Shown here: in pieces, positions 1 through 12,219 of the stretch | Position numbering within the stretch: position 1 is the first letter of the stretch | Layout of the letters: every line of letters begins with the position of its first letter | Source of the DNA: Trichosanthes cucumerina | Taxonomy: Eukaryota > Streptophyta > Magnoliopsida > Cucurbitales > Cucurbitaceae | DNA length: 64,000 nucleotides | Direction: 5' to 3' | Assembly (NCBI GenBank): GCA_036507285.1 | Contig: CM071835.1 | Coordinates: 45,597,501 to 45,661,500 of the forward strand | The notes under the pieces: model-generated | Database searches by the model: none | The model's input: only the letters and a program-made list of their open reading frames with translations | What the model was told of the DNA's origin: nothing | Made by a program: the position numbers and the translations under genes

Positions 1-1759
1 TGTAATATAATAAAGAAAAGACAATTTATAGAAGACAACATATCTATTAGTATATTAGGTTTTTAAGTTAGATAAAAAAATAAATAAATAAAATCATGTG
101 GACTTACTTAAAAAACGGAAAATAGCATATACAACGGTGAAGATATAGATTAGATTATGAATTTTAGTTTTAATTTTCTTTTGTTGTAGTATTCTCATTG
201 GATTGTAAAAAATAAAAAAAAATTGGTACTAGTCAACTCTAGGCTTTAAAATAATACCAAATACCGAAATCTATGGAAACTTCTCTCCAATCTCTAATAA
301 CATGCACTTTCTTTCACTATTTTTTTTCTCATACCGTTACCCTACCCCATACCTTTCCTTCGTGGCACGTGCCTTTCGGAGTGGCTAACATACTAAAAAA
401 AGATTTAAAAGTGAGTGTCATTCAATCTTTTTTAGTACATCATCAATCTTTTTTGTGGTATGCTAAATTGAGTAAAATAACATTTTTTGGAAAAAAATTT
501 AAAAAGTATGCGAAAACTATATTTGGATTCGGGAGTTGTTTGTATATGGGAAAGGTATTAGATCCCACAACATTCGTTTAAAACGGTGATCAAATTTAAT
601 CTTGAATTGTAAAATTTGTAGAAGAAAGAGAAAAAAAACTTATTTTGGGAAAAATGAGACTTTTAAAATAATGTCTTATTTCATCTCTCATTACTCTGAT
701 ATTCCAAGTTATGATACCATAAAATAAATGGATAGGAATCCATCAATGTTGCTATATTGAAATCATTTCCAAAACTTTGGAATAATATCATCCCAAGAAT
801 ATGAGAAAATATTTTTTTTATCAAATTCATTTTGATTTTCTCTTGAGATCAAAATCTCAGACTTCTAAAGATAATGATTTCTCACCTTGAATTCTAGAAA
901 ATCGGGCTCCCAAATATTTCTATTTTAGGGAAAAGACTTTTAAAAAACACATTTAATTTTTAAGAAAGATTTTAAAAATAACATTATGGCTTAAAAAAAA
1001 CTTTGTAAATACAAAAAGAGAAATTTTAAAGAAATTGAGAAATAATATAACAAGAAAAGAGGAATAGAGTTTAAAAAAATGGAAAACAAATAAGAAAGAT
1101 CAAGGAAATCAAAGTTAAGCATAACAAATAGATGCAATATGAAAAGATATATTAATCATGCATAATAATTTTTCATAAAAAAATAAGTCAACAAACATAA
1201 TATGTAAATATGTATAAATTTTCTAAAGAAAAATGTATTGGAGTTGATCTTAGACTTCCAAAAAATCAATTTCTCAACTCGACAAACCAAATATTTCGAG
1301 ATTATGTCGTCAGTTTTCGTTTTTTTTTTTTTTTTTTTTTTGTAAAAAGGTAAGAATTAGATTTGAATTAACACAAATGCATTTTTTTTAAAAAAAAAAA
1401 CATAACGATTCATAAATCAATTTGACCATAGAGAGAATAAGTAAAAAATCTCACGATTAAACCGATACAAGAACAAAACGTCAACATGCCACAAAAAAAA
1501 AAGAAAAATATATAGAACTTAAATTCAATGTTTAGAATAAAGTAGATGAGATATGCATATGAAAGACTTGAAAAAAATAGACAAAACATGAATCATTAAG
1601 ATATAGTGAAAATAACAATAATACTAATAAATAAATAAATAATAGTAAAAGAAAAAAGATAGGGAAGAGCTCCACACATTGTCCAATACATTTGTATAAA
1701 CATAACAATAGTAAAAAAATAATAACAATACAACGCATAGAGAAGTGTTCCTCACATTG
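1..1759. other. AT-rich intergenic DNA, no supported gene
   Basis: No convincing coding region. The open frames here (for example 273-581) have no recognisable domain and lie in homopolymer-rich sequence. A poly(T) run sits at about 1319-1341 and A-rich tracts follow it. I see no transposon ends in this stretch apart from the CACTA terminus that closes it at 1760. Confidence 0.6.
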
Positions 1760-2362
1760 CACTACAACAAAAATTATATTTCTTGACGCTTATAAAATAT
1801 CGAATTTTGCTTTACTTAATGTTTTTCAAACCGTCAAAGAATCCACCGTCAAGAATAATATACAATACTTGACACTTATAAAGGGTTATGTATTGTCTTT
1901 TTCTACGCTTATAATGTGTCATTTTTAACATGAAACGTTGACACTTTTTATTTGTCAAATGTAGTTTTATCTTGACTTTAAAAATGTGTCAAATTTGGGT
2001 TAATACTTACGTTTTCTCTGTGTCAAATATATTTTTATCTTGACGTTTCAAGAGTGTCAAATATAAATTACTCGACGATTTAAATGAGTCAAATATAATT
2101 TTATCTTGACGTTTCAAAAATGTCAATAGAAATTGGATCTTGACACATTATACATGTCTTGTTGGTTTGTGTTTTGTTTCAATCTATTAAATATTCCCTA
2201 TTATCTTGAATTTTCTACACTGTGTTCTAATAATTTGTTATATTGAAAAATGCATAATTTCATCAACCAATCTTCCACACTTTAACAAAATTCACATCTT
2301 TAACAATATCAAACTATTAAGCTCATGAACAATTCTAAAATTACAAGGACTTATCAAAACTC
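1760..2362 (+). mobile_element. Terminal fragment of a CACTA (En/Spm) DNA transposon
   Basis: The sequence starts CACTACAACAAAAA at 1760, which matches the typical plant CACTA terminal inverted repeat. From about 1780 to 2160 it carries many copies of a short motif (CTTGACGTTT and variants) in alternation with its inverse (ATGTCAA and variants), spaced by tens of bases. Arrays like this are typical of CACTA subterminal regions, where the transposase binds. No matching opposite terminus was found before the Copia element that begins at 2363, so the rest of the element is lost, beyond the retrotransposons, or unrecognised. The seven bases at 2356-2362 that end in AACTC are the Copia target site. 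Confidence 0.6.
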
Positions 2363-4219
2363 TGTTGGGATGTATGTCCTCATCTCGTGTAGTTTGTAAT
2401 ATTCCAAGTTGTAAATGAATAAGAGTTATTTATTTCAAGATTGTGTAATAAATAAGAGTTATTTATTTAAACTTTGTGTCTCGCATTTTTCATAAACTTA
2501 ATCCAAAAAACTAAGCTCCAGGGTCATTGCATTATGAGAGAAGTAAGAACTTGAACGGTGTGTAGTGGACACACAGGGAGGATCGCGTTCGAGTTAATGA
2601 CCCGAACGGTCTACAGTATATGGATAGGGTTGGAGACCTAATCCTACATACACTGTGGATGCGACCCACTTTGTATTAGATAAAAACGAGGTGTTCCGAC
2701 TCGTTCATGTGGTTGACATGCGAGTGGGGACATCCTGTGCAATGAGATTGTACAAGACCGGACCGTGAATTATTAGACTTGCTGATGTAACACCGTTAAC
2801 AGTATAGAGCTAATAAATTCGTAGATGACCATTAGTGACTCGACCTTAATCCTGAGCGTGTTACGGACTCCTATCTGCGGGGGTCTGTCCTTTGACTAGT
2901 ATGGGTGAGGGTGGTCACTGTTGCTCGCCCAATATGCCTATCTTCTCAGGGGCAGGACCACGTTGAGAGCTGGGAACACAGGAGTACGCAAGAAGGAATT
3001 CACTCGTTCCCGACTTAGGAAAACTAGAGGGGTTGTTCCCTCAAGTGCTGTCTCCAGGCTTGAACAACGGGGCCCCACTCTCTCATTGGTTTGAGAGGGT
3101 TGTTGTTTATGGTTGGACCATGCAACGTAGTTGTTCATTAGAGGAGCAGTGTGACTTAAGGAGCAAGAGGTAAACACAGGAGTAAAACGGTAATTTGACC
3201 CAGCCGTGTCTACAAACAACGTGTGAAGGGTCGACTCATGGGTATTGGTTATATGGATGGACACAACTTGTCTTATAGTGATGAGAGTGCAACTACGGGT
3301 TTTAGTGGAGTGTTACCGTAGCTAATGAATGTTGAATAACCGGGTCAAAGAGTTTGACAGGTTAGTCTCGGATCATTGGAGCTCGTCACGTGTAGGTCCA
3401 TTAGGTCCCTCGGTTGGCTCAAATTGGACAAATTGTGGGTTTACAGTTTGGTGTGAATTTGAAGTGTTCAAATTCATTATTTGGGTATTTATGTCATTTA
3501 TATGAGATATAGATGACATAATATATAGTTTGATGTGAATGAGATTCATAATAAACTATAGTATAGCCTAATTGATTAATTAGTGCTAATTGGAGAAATT
3601 GAATTGAGAGAAATTAAATTGAATGTGATTCAATTTATAATTCCACATTTATGCAAATGAGATTTGTATAATAAGGTATGAGATACCTTATATTATATAA
3701 TATTCAAATGTGATTTGTATATTATATGGTTGTGGTAAAATTATGATTTGGTGGAGGTTTTAACTCCATCACACAATAGTATTTAAAGGCTTTGCAAGAA
3801 GCCTTTGGTGTGCTTCTTGCCATTTTTTGGATTTTCATCCAAAGAGAGCAAGTGTTTTCTCTCTAGAACTCTCTCAATTCTCTAAAATTATCTCCTCACC
3901 CAAAACCAAAGGGAGTCTCACTCACTCTCGCTCAACCTCCCGAGAACAACCGAGAAGACCCTTTGGAGGTGTCTCCCTGTTCGGATCGTGGTTCGTGTTC
4001 GAGGAGAACGTTGGATCGAGAGAGATCGTGACCAGAGGAGAAGAGGATTGAAGAAGTGTTCTTCAACAAGTAAGTAGTATTTTTCCTTACTGTTTTCTTC
4101 TCCTATTTGTATGTTTAGCCTAGGATCTATGAGATAGATTCAATTTTAAGACACGTTTTACACAACGGATCAACGACGTTTCACAACGTCTTCCGCTGCG
4201 GGAATTCAAAATCTCTTCA
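2363..4219 (+). repeat. 5' LTR of Copia element E1
   Basis: The LTR is 1857 bp, begins TGTTGGG and ends in CA immediately before the primer binding site. It is the longer of the two E1 LTRs: the right copy lacks about 125 bp that are present here at roughly 3168-3292. Small open frames inside it (3827-4051 and others) recur in the second LTR and have no domain, so I do not call them genes. Confidence 0.93.
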
Positions 4220-4221
4220 AT

Positions 4222-4234
4222 TGGTATCAGAGCC
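4222..4234 (+). other. Primer binding site, initiator tRNA-Met type (E1)
   Basis: TGGTATCAGAGCC lies two bases after the LTR end. It is complementary to the 3' end of plant initiator tRNA-Met, the usual primer for minus-strand DNA synthesis in plant Copia elements. Confidence 0.9.
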
Positions 4235-6310
4235 AATCGTTGCTCTTCGTTGTGTATTTTGTGAATTCTTAAAATTAGGTGGGTAGCATTAATTTTAATG
4301 AGATGAATGTTAATGGTTTGCTTGGATATTTTCAGTTTTTGGCACTTTTTAGATTTACATTAAAGTTAATGAGATCAATGTAAGGGCCCGTTGTTTTGGG
4401 CATTTTTAATGTAAATCAAGTCTGTAAGTCCGTGTCGTTCGTGCAAAGAGTTGTCGTGAAGAAAACGAAGCAAAAACGGGCGATTTCGGTGAAAAACAGT
4501 AAAAGTTGTTTCTTTGGAAGTTCATCGTTGCGCCGCCATCCCATCCGAGGTCGGAGAAAGCTAACTGCTGCGAGCGTTACGCCACAACGTTGAAAACGCT
4601 GGGTGCGACGCTATACATTATAGCGTTGCAACATAATAACAATGTTGCAACGCCGTGGCGTAGAGGTGCGTGGAGCGCGAGAAATTTGGGGACGTGCTAT
4701 GTGGGCGGCGGTTTGAACCTTCTGTTTTATTTTTTTATTATTTATTTATTTGTAAAATTGATTTTATAAATGTATTTTATTTAATTATTTTAATTAATAT
4801 TAATATAAATGTTATATTAATGTTAATTATTTTAATTTTATGTCCCTAGGGTGCCAAAAATCGGTCCAATATTGCTATTTAATTATTTTATGCATGAGAT
4901 GTATGATTTAATTATTTTTATGTGCATAGAGTATGCCATATAGATTTAAAATCCCACCTTAGGTTAAACATTTCATGCATCATTTTTATATTATAAGAGT
5001 TATAATATATAATATTCATGATAGGATTATATTATAAGAGTTATAATATAATGTTTGCATGATTTAATTTATTTAATATAAGTGTTATATTTTTAAATTA
5101 AAAGCATGCTCATGCATTTAATTCATGTGATGAATGTATGTTATAGTATAGTATTATTCATGTGATGAATGATCAAGCACTATAACATAGAAATGCATGT
5201 AACCTAAGTTATTATTAGTTTTAAATGGTTTAGAACTTGAATAATTAGACTTAGGTTTTCTAGTTCTAATAAGATTAGAATTAGGAAATCAAATATGATC
5301 TTTGAATGGAGACTGATAAGTAACTCTATCTAAGGAAGGTTTTGTCTAAGGCTGGGATATTTAATTTGACGCTTGCGGAACACCCCTACCTGGAAACCGA
5401 CCTAGGAGTGAATTCGGTCCGGAGATTCTTAGGTTATATTTTCGTGAGTGCTGTTAATTAAGAGTTAATTAATTTACTCACATAGACCTAAGTTAATAAT
5501 GTGATTATAGACTTAGGCTAACCCAATATAAGAGTTATATTGGTAGACTTAGGTAAATTTTAGTCGGTTTATCTTGGTCAATCCCGAATATTTTAAAGTG
5601 TTGAGTGGGAGGAAATAAAGTGTATGAGATACATTTAATTTTCCATCCACAAATCTCCGTTAAGTTCGCACCGTGAGATCCATGCTCGACCTCGTGGCAC
5701 AAATGGGAGCGTCCTCCTACGGGTGGCCTATGTATGGGTCAATATCAACGTGAATGGAGAGAGTACTTATAGTGAGTGGGAGCGGGACCTGTGAAAACGG
5801 AACCCACGGTCTCTTCTTTCGATTCACACTGTGAGACGCCTATGATCCGCCTGCTAGTTTGGCCTGAACCAGGCAATCCCTACGGAGGGCCTTGATCATG
5901 GGAGTCGGAACACCGTGAATTTCCGAAAGGGATACGATTTTCTTGTTGGTTTTCCTTCTTAGTCCTCCATACGACGGCTATTGTTTGGACGGATACCTGG
6001 AAATTTAAAGATTGAGGGTGACACTCACAGGATTCATTAAGAGTTAATGGATTCAGACCGAAAGATGGTAACTGGATGCCTAATGGAATAAGAGTTATTC
6101 TGGTATTAGGGTCTGGTCGAGAAAATCTTGTCCTAGAGAAGAAGTGGGTTTGTCTACCCTACGGTGGCGGTCATTCTAAACCTCTAGGGTATCATTGCAT
6201 ATTTTGAATGACCTAGGGATCATAGGATAAAAATTTGCTAAAACCCGATTGGATTTTCAAAAGTTTTTGCGAGACTAATACAAAGTTTTTCATTTTATTT
6301 CAGTAACAAA
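4235..6310 (+). other. Long untranslated leader of E1
   Basis: About 2.1 kb lie between the primer site and the gag ATG at 6311, with no supported coding sequence. The segment 4560-4670 is locally GC-rich and carries GCGTTGCAAC and GTTGCAACGC half-sites, the diverged form of a palindrome seen in the other Copia leaders. The remainder aligns by eye with the E2 leader (14041-16133), including the shared stretch around 5320-5420 and 15170-15270. An AT-rich block with repeated TTATAATATA lies at 4985-5060. Confidence 0.75.
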
Positions 6311-9300
6311 ATGTCAAACGCTTTTAACGCTCCTTTAACTTCCGTTAAGTTAGTCGGCGATAGTATTTCGTGGAAAAACAATATATACACGATTTTGGTA
6401 AATGACGACCAAGAGTTCGCGCTCACTGAGGAGGGTCCTCAGGTGCTCGGTTCAACGGTCCTATTCAACAATCTACAAACCTTCTAGTCCTTGGTGCAAA
6501 CTTGGGGGCAGGAAGCTGAGGCAAGTGTTGCCTTAAGACATTTTCACAGGGGTTCGACCTCTAGGATAAAGTTTGTAGACTCTTCAGACCCTAATGGGAA
6601 GAATAAGAAGTTGAAGGAAGTTCAGGTTGACCGCGCTGCCGCTCTAAAAGGCAAAGAAATCAAGGATGTTGCCAGAAAGTGTTTCTACTGTAACAGGGAC
6701 GGACATCTAAAAATGAGTTGTCCCAAATTCCTTGATGAAAAGAAGATGACAGGTAAATGTGATTTACTTGTCACAGAAACTTGTTTAGTGGAGAGTAATG
6801 ACTCTACTTGGATATTGGATTCAGACGCCACTAACCACCTTTGCTCTTCTTTTCAAGGATTAAGTTCCTGGCAGCGGCTGCAAGAGGGTGAGATAACACT
6901 CAGGGTTGGATCTGGAGAAGTTGTCTCGACTACAATAATAGGCACGGTGAAGCTGCTCTTTGGCGGGAAGTACTTCTTATTGGATAATATGTACATAGTT
7001 CCTGGGTTTACGAGAAACCTAGTTTCTATATCCTGGCTATTAGAATAAAATATTTCCGTTTCATTCAAGAGCAATAAAGCGTTTATTTCTCGAAATGGAA
7101 ATTTGATTTGTTCTGCTTCACTTGAGAGCAATTTATATGTTTTGAACCCTAATTCGGACAAAAGTGTTTTGAACACCGAATTGTTTAAAACAGCAGAAAC
7201 GCGAACTAAGAGATTGAAAGTTTCTCCAAAAGAAAGTGCCCATCTTTGGCATCTTCGGTTAGGCCACATTAATCTCAATAGGATTGAGAGACTAGTGAAG
7301 AGTAGACTTCTAAGCGAGTTGGAAGAAAACTCTTTACCGGTATGTGAGTCATGCCTTGAAGGCAAAATGACCAAACGTCCTTTTAGTGGAAAAGGATATA
7401 GAGCCAAGGAGCCCCTTGGGCTTATACATTCTGATCTTTATGGTCCGATGAATATTACAGCACGAGGTGGTTACGAATACTTCGTATCTTTCATAGATGA
7501 CTATGCGAGGTATGGGTAAATTTACCTAATGCATAGAAGTCTGAAACACTTGAAAAGTTCAAGGAGTTCAAGACTCAGGTTGAGAACCTGTTAGGTAAAA
7601 GATAAAAACACTTCGATCGGATCAAGGTGGAGGGTATATGGACACTGAATTCCAGGACTATATGATAGAACATGGAATTACGTCCCAACTCTCAGCACCT
7701 GGTATGCCACAGCAGAATGGTGTATCGGAGAGGAGAAACAGAACCCTTTTGGACATGGTTTGGTCGATGATGAGCTATGCTCGTTTCCCTGATTCCTTTT
7801 GGGGTTACACAGTGGAGACTACGGTTTACATTTTGAACACCGTTCCGTCGAAAAGTGTTTGTGAAACACCTTTCGAACTCTGGCATGGTCGTAAAACCAG
7901 TTTACGTCATTTCAGAATTTGGGGATGCCCGATGGTGTCAAACCCGAAGAAGTTGGAGCCCCGTTCAAAGTTGTGCCTCTTTGTAGGTTACCCAAAAAAA
8001 GACTAGAGGTGGTTTCTTTTACGATCCTAAGGATAATAGGGTGCTTGTGTCGACAAACACCACTTTCCTTGAGGAAGACCACATCAGAGAACACTTACCA
8101 AAGAGTAAGATTGTGTTGAATGAAATGGACAGTTCATCAGCAAGAGTTGCAGATGGTGCTAGTACATCAACAAGTGTTGTTGATCCTAACTCGTCTAGTC
8201 AAATCCGTTTCCAAGAGTTGGGAATGCCTCGACGTAGTGGGAGGGCTATGATGGGAGGGTTGTGAGACAGCCTGAACGTTACATGGGTTTAGCTGAAACC
8301 CAAGTCGTCACTCCTGATGATGACTGTGAGGATCCATTGACTTATGATCAGGCAATGGCTGACGTTGACAAAGACGAATGGATTAAAGCTATGGACCAGG
8401 AAATGGAGTCGATGTACTTCAATTCCGTCTTGCAGCTTGTGGACCAACCAAATGGGGTTAAACCTATTGGTTACAAGTGGATCTACAAGCGTAAACGTGG
8501 CGTAGATGGGAAGGTGCAGACCTTCAAAGCTCGACTAGTGGCAAAGGGTTTTACCTAGGTGGAAGGGTTTGAATATGAGGAAACCTTTTCACCTGTTGCC
8601 ATGGTAAAGTCGATTTGAATCCTTCTGGCCATTACCGCATATTATGACTATGAGGTATGGCAGATGGATGTCAAGACCGCCTTTCTGAATGGCAACCTTG
8701 ACGAGACCATCTACATGGACCAACCCAAGGGGTTCATTGCCCAAGGCCAAGAGCAAAAGGTTTGCCGGCTTCAAAGGTCTATTTATGGGCTGAAACAAGC
8801 CTCGAGGTCTTGGAATATAAGGTTTGATGAGGCGATCAAATCTTATGGCTTTGATGAAAATGTTGACGAGCCTTGTGTTTACAAGAAAATCGTTAACAGT
8901 ACTGTCGCGTTTCTTATATTGTATGTGGATGATATCCTTCTCATTGGGAATGAGGTAGGATTTCTTACTGACAATAAGGAATGGTTGGCTTCGCAATTCC
9001 AAATGAAAGATTTGGGAGAGGCACAGTATGTTCTAGGTATCCAGATTGTCCGGAACCAGAAGAACAGAACCTGACCATGTCTCAAGCGTCTTATGTTGAC
9101 AAGATGTTGTCTAGATATAAGATGGAAAACTCCAAGAAGGGCTTGCTACCTTTCAGGCATGGGGTTCACCTATCTAAGGATCAATGTCCTAAGACACCTC
9201 AAGAGGTTGAGGATATGAGACGAATCCCCTATGCTTCAGCTGTAGGGAGCCTGATGTATGCCATGTTGTGTACTAGGCCCGACATCTATTATGCAGTTGG

Positions 9301-9903
9301 GATTGTCAGTAGGTATCAATCCAATCCAGGATTAGATCACTGGACAGCCATAAAGGCAATCCTCAAGTATCTTAGGAGAACGAGGAACTACTGACCTTGT
9401 GTATGGGAGTGGGGATTTGATCCTCACGGGATACACGATTCTCGACTTTCGCACCGATAAGGATTCTAGGAAATCCACTTCTGGGGTCAACCTTCATTCC
9501 GAATGGAGGAGTCAGAGTATGGCGAAGCATCAAGCAGGGATGCATCGTTGATTCCACGATGGAAGCCGAGTATGTTGCGGCTTGTGAAGCTGCAAAGGAA
9601 GCTGTTTGGCTCAGGAAGTTCATGACGGATTTGGAAGTTGTTCCAAATATGAACTTTCAGATCACACTGTTTTGTGACAACAGTGGTGCAATAGCCAACT
9701 CGAGAGAACCTCAGAGTCATAAAAGGGGCAAGCATATAGAGTTTAAGTATCATTTGATACGGGAGATTGTGCACCTTGGAGACGTGACTGTCACGCAGAT
9801 AGCTTCAGAGCACAACGTTGCTGATCAATTTACAAAGGCCCTCACGGCTAAGGTGTTTGAGGGTCACCTAGAGAGTCTAGGTCTTCGAGTGCTTCCTGAC
9901 TAG
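6311..9903 (+). pseudogene. Degenerate Copia gag-pol polyprotein gene (E1)
   Basis: Gag starts at ATG 6311 (MSNAFNAPLT). After about 45 codons it skips most of gag, a deletion shared with E2, and reaches a CX2CX4HX4C zinc knuckle (CFYCNRDGHLKMSCP, about 6680-6724). The protease motif reads DSDAT where DSGAT is usual. Next come the integrase HHCC region and a core with HSDLYGP (about 7250-7520), the integrase C-terminal part (7638-8006, GVSERRNRT), reverse transcriptase (8262-9074, YVDDILL) and RNase H (9559-9903). Stops occur at 6485 (TAG), 7046 (TAA), 7517 (TAA), 8556 (TAG) and 8616 (TGA). Frames also change at about 7520-7640, 8006-8041, 8260, 9000-9060 and 9394-9559. It cannot encode a working polyprotein. 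Confidence 0.92.
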
Positions 9904-10016
9904 GGCAAGTAGGAGTATTGTAAAGGGGTATTCAATGCCCTAGTTTATTGTATTACTTTATTGTATTACTTCACTGTACATTTGAGAAATGTATCATGTA
10001 CTCCACTAGCTTAGTC

Positions 10017-10028
10017 CAAGTGGAAGTT
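10017..10028 (+). other. Polypurine tract before the E1 3' LTR
   Basis: CAAGTGGAAGTT lies directly against the 3' LTR. The 17.9-27.8 kb Copia has CAAGTGGGAGTT in the same place. This is the expected plus-strand priming site. Confidence 0.75.
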
Positions 10029-11763
10029 TGTTGGGATGTATGTCCTCATCTCGTGTAGTTTATAATATTCCAAGTTGTAAATGAATAAGAGTTATTTATT
10101 TCAACATTATGTAATAAATAAGAGTTCTTTATTTAAACTTTGTGTCTCACATTTTTCATAAACTTAATCCAATAAACTAAGCTCAAGGGTCATTGCATTA
10201 TGAGAGAAGTAAGAACTTGAACGTTGTGTAGTGGACACACAGGGAGGATCGCGTTCGAGTTAATGACCCGAACGGTCTACAATATATGGATAGGGTTGGA
10301 GACCTTATCCTAGATACACTGTGGATGCGGCCCGCTTTGTATTAGATACAAACGAGGTGATCTGACTCGTTCATGTGGTTGACATGCGAGTGGGGGCATC
10401 CTGTGCAATGAGATTGTACAAGACCGGACCGTGAATTATTAGACTTACTAATGTAACACCGTTAACAGTATAGAGCTAATAAATTCGTAGATAACCATTA
10501 GTGACTCGACCTTAATCCTGAGCGTGTTACGAAATCCTGTCTGCGGGGGTCTGTCCTTTGACTAGTACGGGTGAGGGTGGCCACTGTTGCTCACCCAATA
10601 TGTCTATCTTCTCAGCGGCAGGACCACGTGGGGAGCTGGAAACTTGACTACGCAAGAAGAAATTCACTCGTTCCCGACTTAGGGAAACTAGAGGGGTTGT
10701 TCCCTTAAGTGTTGTCTCCAGGGCTTGAACAACGGGGCCCCACTCTCTCATTGGCCTGAGAGGGTTGTTGTTTATGGTTGGACCATGCAACGTAGTTGTT
10801 CATTAGAGGAGCAGTGGGACTTAAGGAGCAGGAGGTAGAAGAGTTTTAGTGGAGTGTTACCGTAGCTAATGAATGTTGAATAACCGGGTCAAAGAGTTTG
10901 ACAGGTTAGTCTCGGATCATTGGAGCTCGTCACGTGTAGGTCCATTAGGTCCCTCGGTTGGCGCAAATTGGACAAATTGAGGGTTTACAGTTTGGTGTGA
11001 ACTTGAAGTGTTCAAATTCATTATTTGGGTATTTATGTCATTAATATGAGATATAGATGACATAATATATAGTTTGATGTGAATGAGATTCATAATAAAC
11101 TATAATATAGCCTAATTGATTAATTAGTGCTAATTGGAGAAATTGAATTGAGAGAAATTAAATTGAATGTGATTCAATTTATAATTCCACATTTATGCAA
11201 ATGAGATTTGTATAATAAGGTATGAGATACCTTATATTATATAATATGCAAATGTGATTTGTATATTATATGGTTGTGGTAAAATTGTGATTTGGTGGAG
11301 GTTTTAACTCCATCACACAATAGTATTTAAAGGCTTTGCAAGAAGCCTTTGGTGTGCTTCTTGCCATTTTTTGGATTTTCATCCAAAGAGAGCAAGTGTT
11401 TTCTCTCTAGAACTCCCTCAATTCTCTAAAATTCTCTCCTCACCAAAAACCAAAGGGAGTCCCACTCACTCTCCCTCAACCTCCCGAGAACAACCGAGAA
11501 GACCCTTTCGAGGTGTCTCCCTGTTCGGATCGTGGTTCGTGTTCGAGGAGAACGTTAGATCGAGAGAGATCGTGACCGGAGGAGAAGAGGATTGAAGAAG
11601 TGTTCTTCAACAAGTAAGTGGTATTTTTCCTTATTGTTTTCTTCTCCTATTTGTATGTTTAGCCTAGGATCTATGAGATAGATTCAATTTTAAGACACAT
11701 TTTACACAACGGATCAACGACGTTTCACAACGTCTTCCGCTGCGGGAATTCAAAATCCCTTCA
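10029..11763 (+). repeat. 3' LTR of Copia element E1
   Basis: The LTR is 1735 bp and pairs with 2363-4219. It begins TGTTGGGATG and ends CCTTCA. A deletion of about 125 bp relative to the 5' LTR falls near 10838 (join ...GGAGGTAGAAGAGTTTTAG...). The copies otherwise differ mainly by scattered transitions. Confidence 0.92.
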
Positions 11764-12219
11764 AACTCATGTCAACAATTCAAAAATTACAAGAACTATT
11801 GTAACCATCCTAAGCCATAAACTCAACTAGCATTTAAGGAGGTTTACAAAACAAGAGAACTTTACATTCACTAGTCTAACACACTGTAAAGGGTTTAAGC
11901 ATTAAACTAATTGATAACATTATGACCAAAACTTTGAAAACGTCACCATAATTCTGCAACACCTTTGTCACCTGCCAAGTAGTTGAGTATTACCTGCAAA
12001 ACACAACATTAAGCAACAAGAGTGAGCATAAATATAGTAAGTAAGCAACCTACCTTTAATAAATCAGAACACTAAAACATGCAACGAGTGAATTTACTCA
12101 ATCATGCCAACCCCTCTTAAAACACAACGATCTCAAATACTGGATACCCATTTGCCTACTCCACTCACTCTCTCACATCTCGAATAGTGAAGGAAAGCAA
12201 CTCTCAGGCTAATCGTAAG
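11764..12219. other. Transposon-derived spacer between E1 and E2
   Basis: The first 40 bases resemble 2320-2360 on the other side of E1, which fits the interrupted host sequence. The part at about 11990-12060 (ACCTGCAAAACACAAC, then GAGTGAGCATAAATATAGTA) resembles the motif pattern seen in the Gypsy LTRs at 38790-38850. It may be a decayed Gypsy LTR. No gene is visible. Confidence 0.4.

Larger units (their letters stand above)
2363..11763 (+). mobile_element. Complete-ended Copia LTR retrotransposon (E1), coding region dead
   Basis: Both LTRs start TGTTGGGATGTATGTCC and end CTTCA. The element is flanked by a perfect 5-bp duplication, AACTC at 2358-2362 and 11764-11768. It contains, in order, a tRNA-Met primer site, a leader of about 2.1 kb, a single gag-pol frame and a purine tract before the 3' LTR. 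LTR start, LTR length, long leader and gag-pol order resemble the Angela/BARE-1 group; that clade call is inference. The two LTRs differ at roughly 2.5-4 percent of positions by eye, so the insertion is not very recent. Confidence 0.93.

Noticed and set aside
170..200. TTTTGTTGTAGTA as the right terminus of a CACTA element
   Set aside because: It lacks the final G of the CACTA terminus, and no subterminal repeats precede it.
273..581. 102-codon open frame near the window start
   Set aside because: No domain, low-complexity surroundings and no start-context or promoter support.
4222..4234. TGGTATCAGAGCC-type sites as tRNA genes
   Set aside because: Only the 3' complement of tRNA-Met is present next to LTR ends; there is no cloverleaf.
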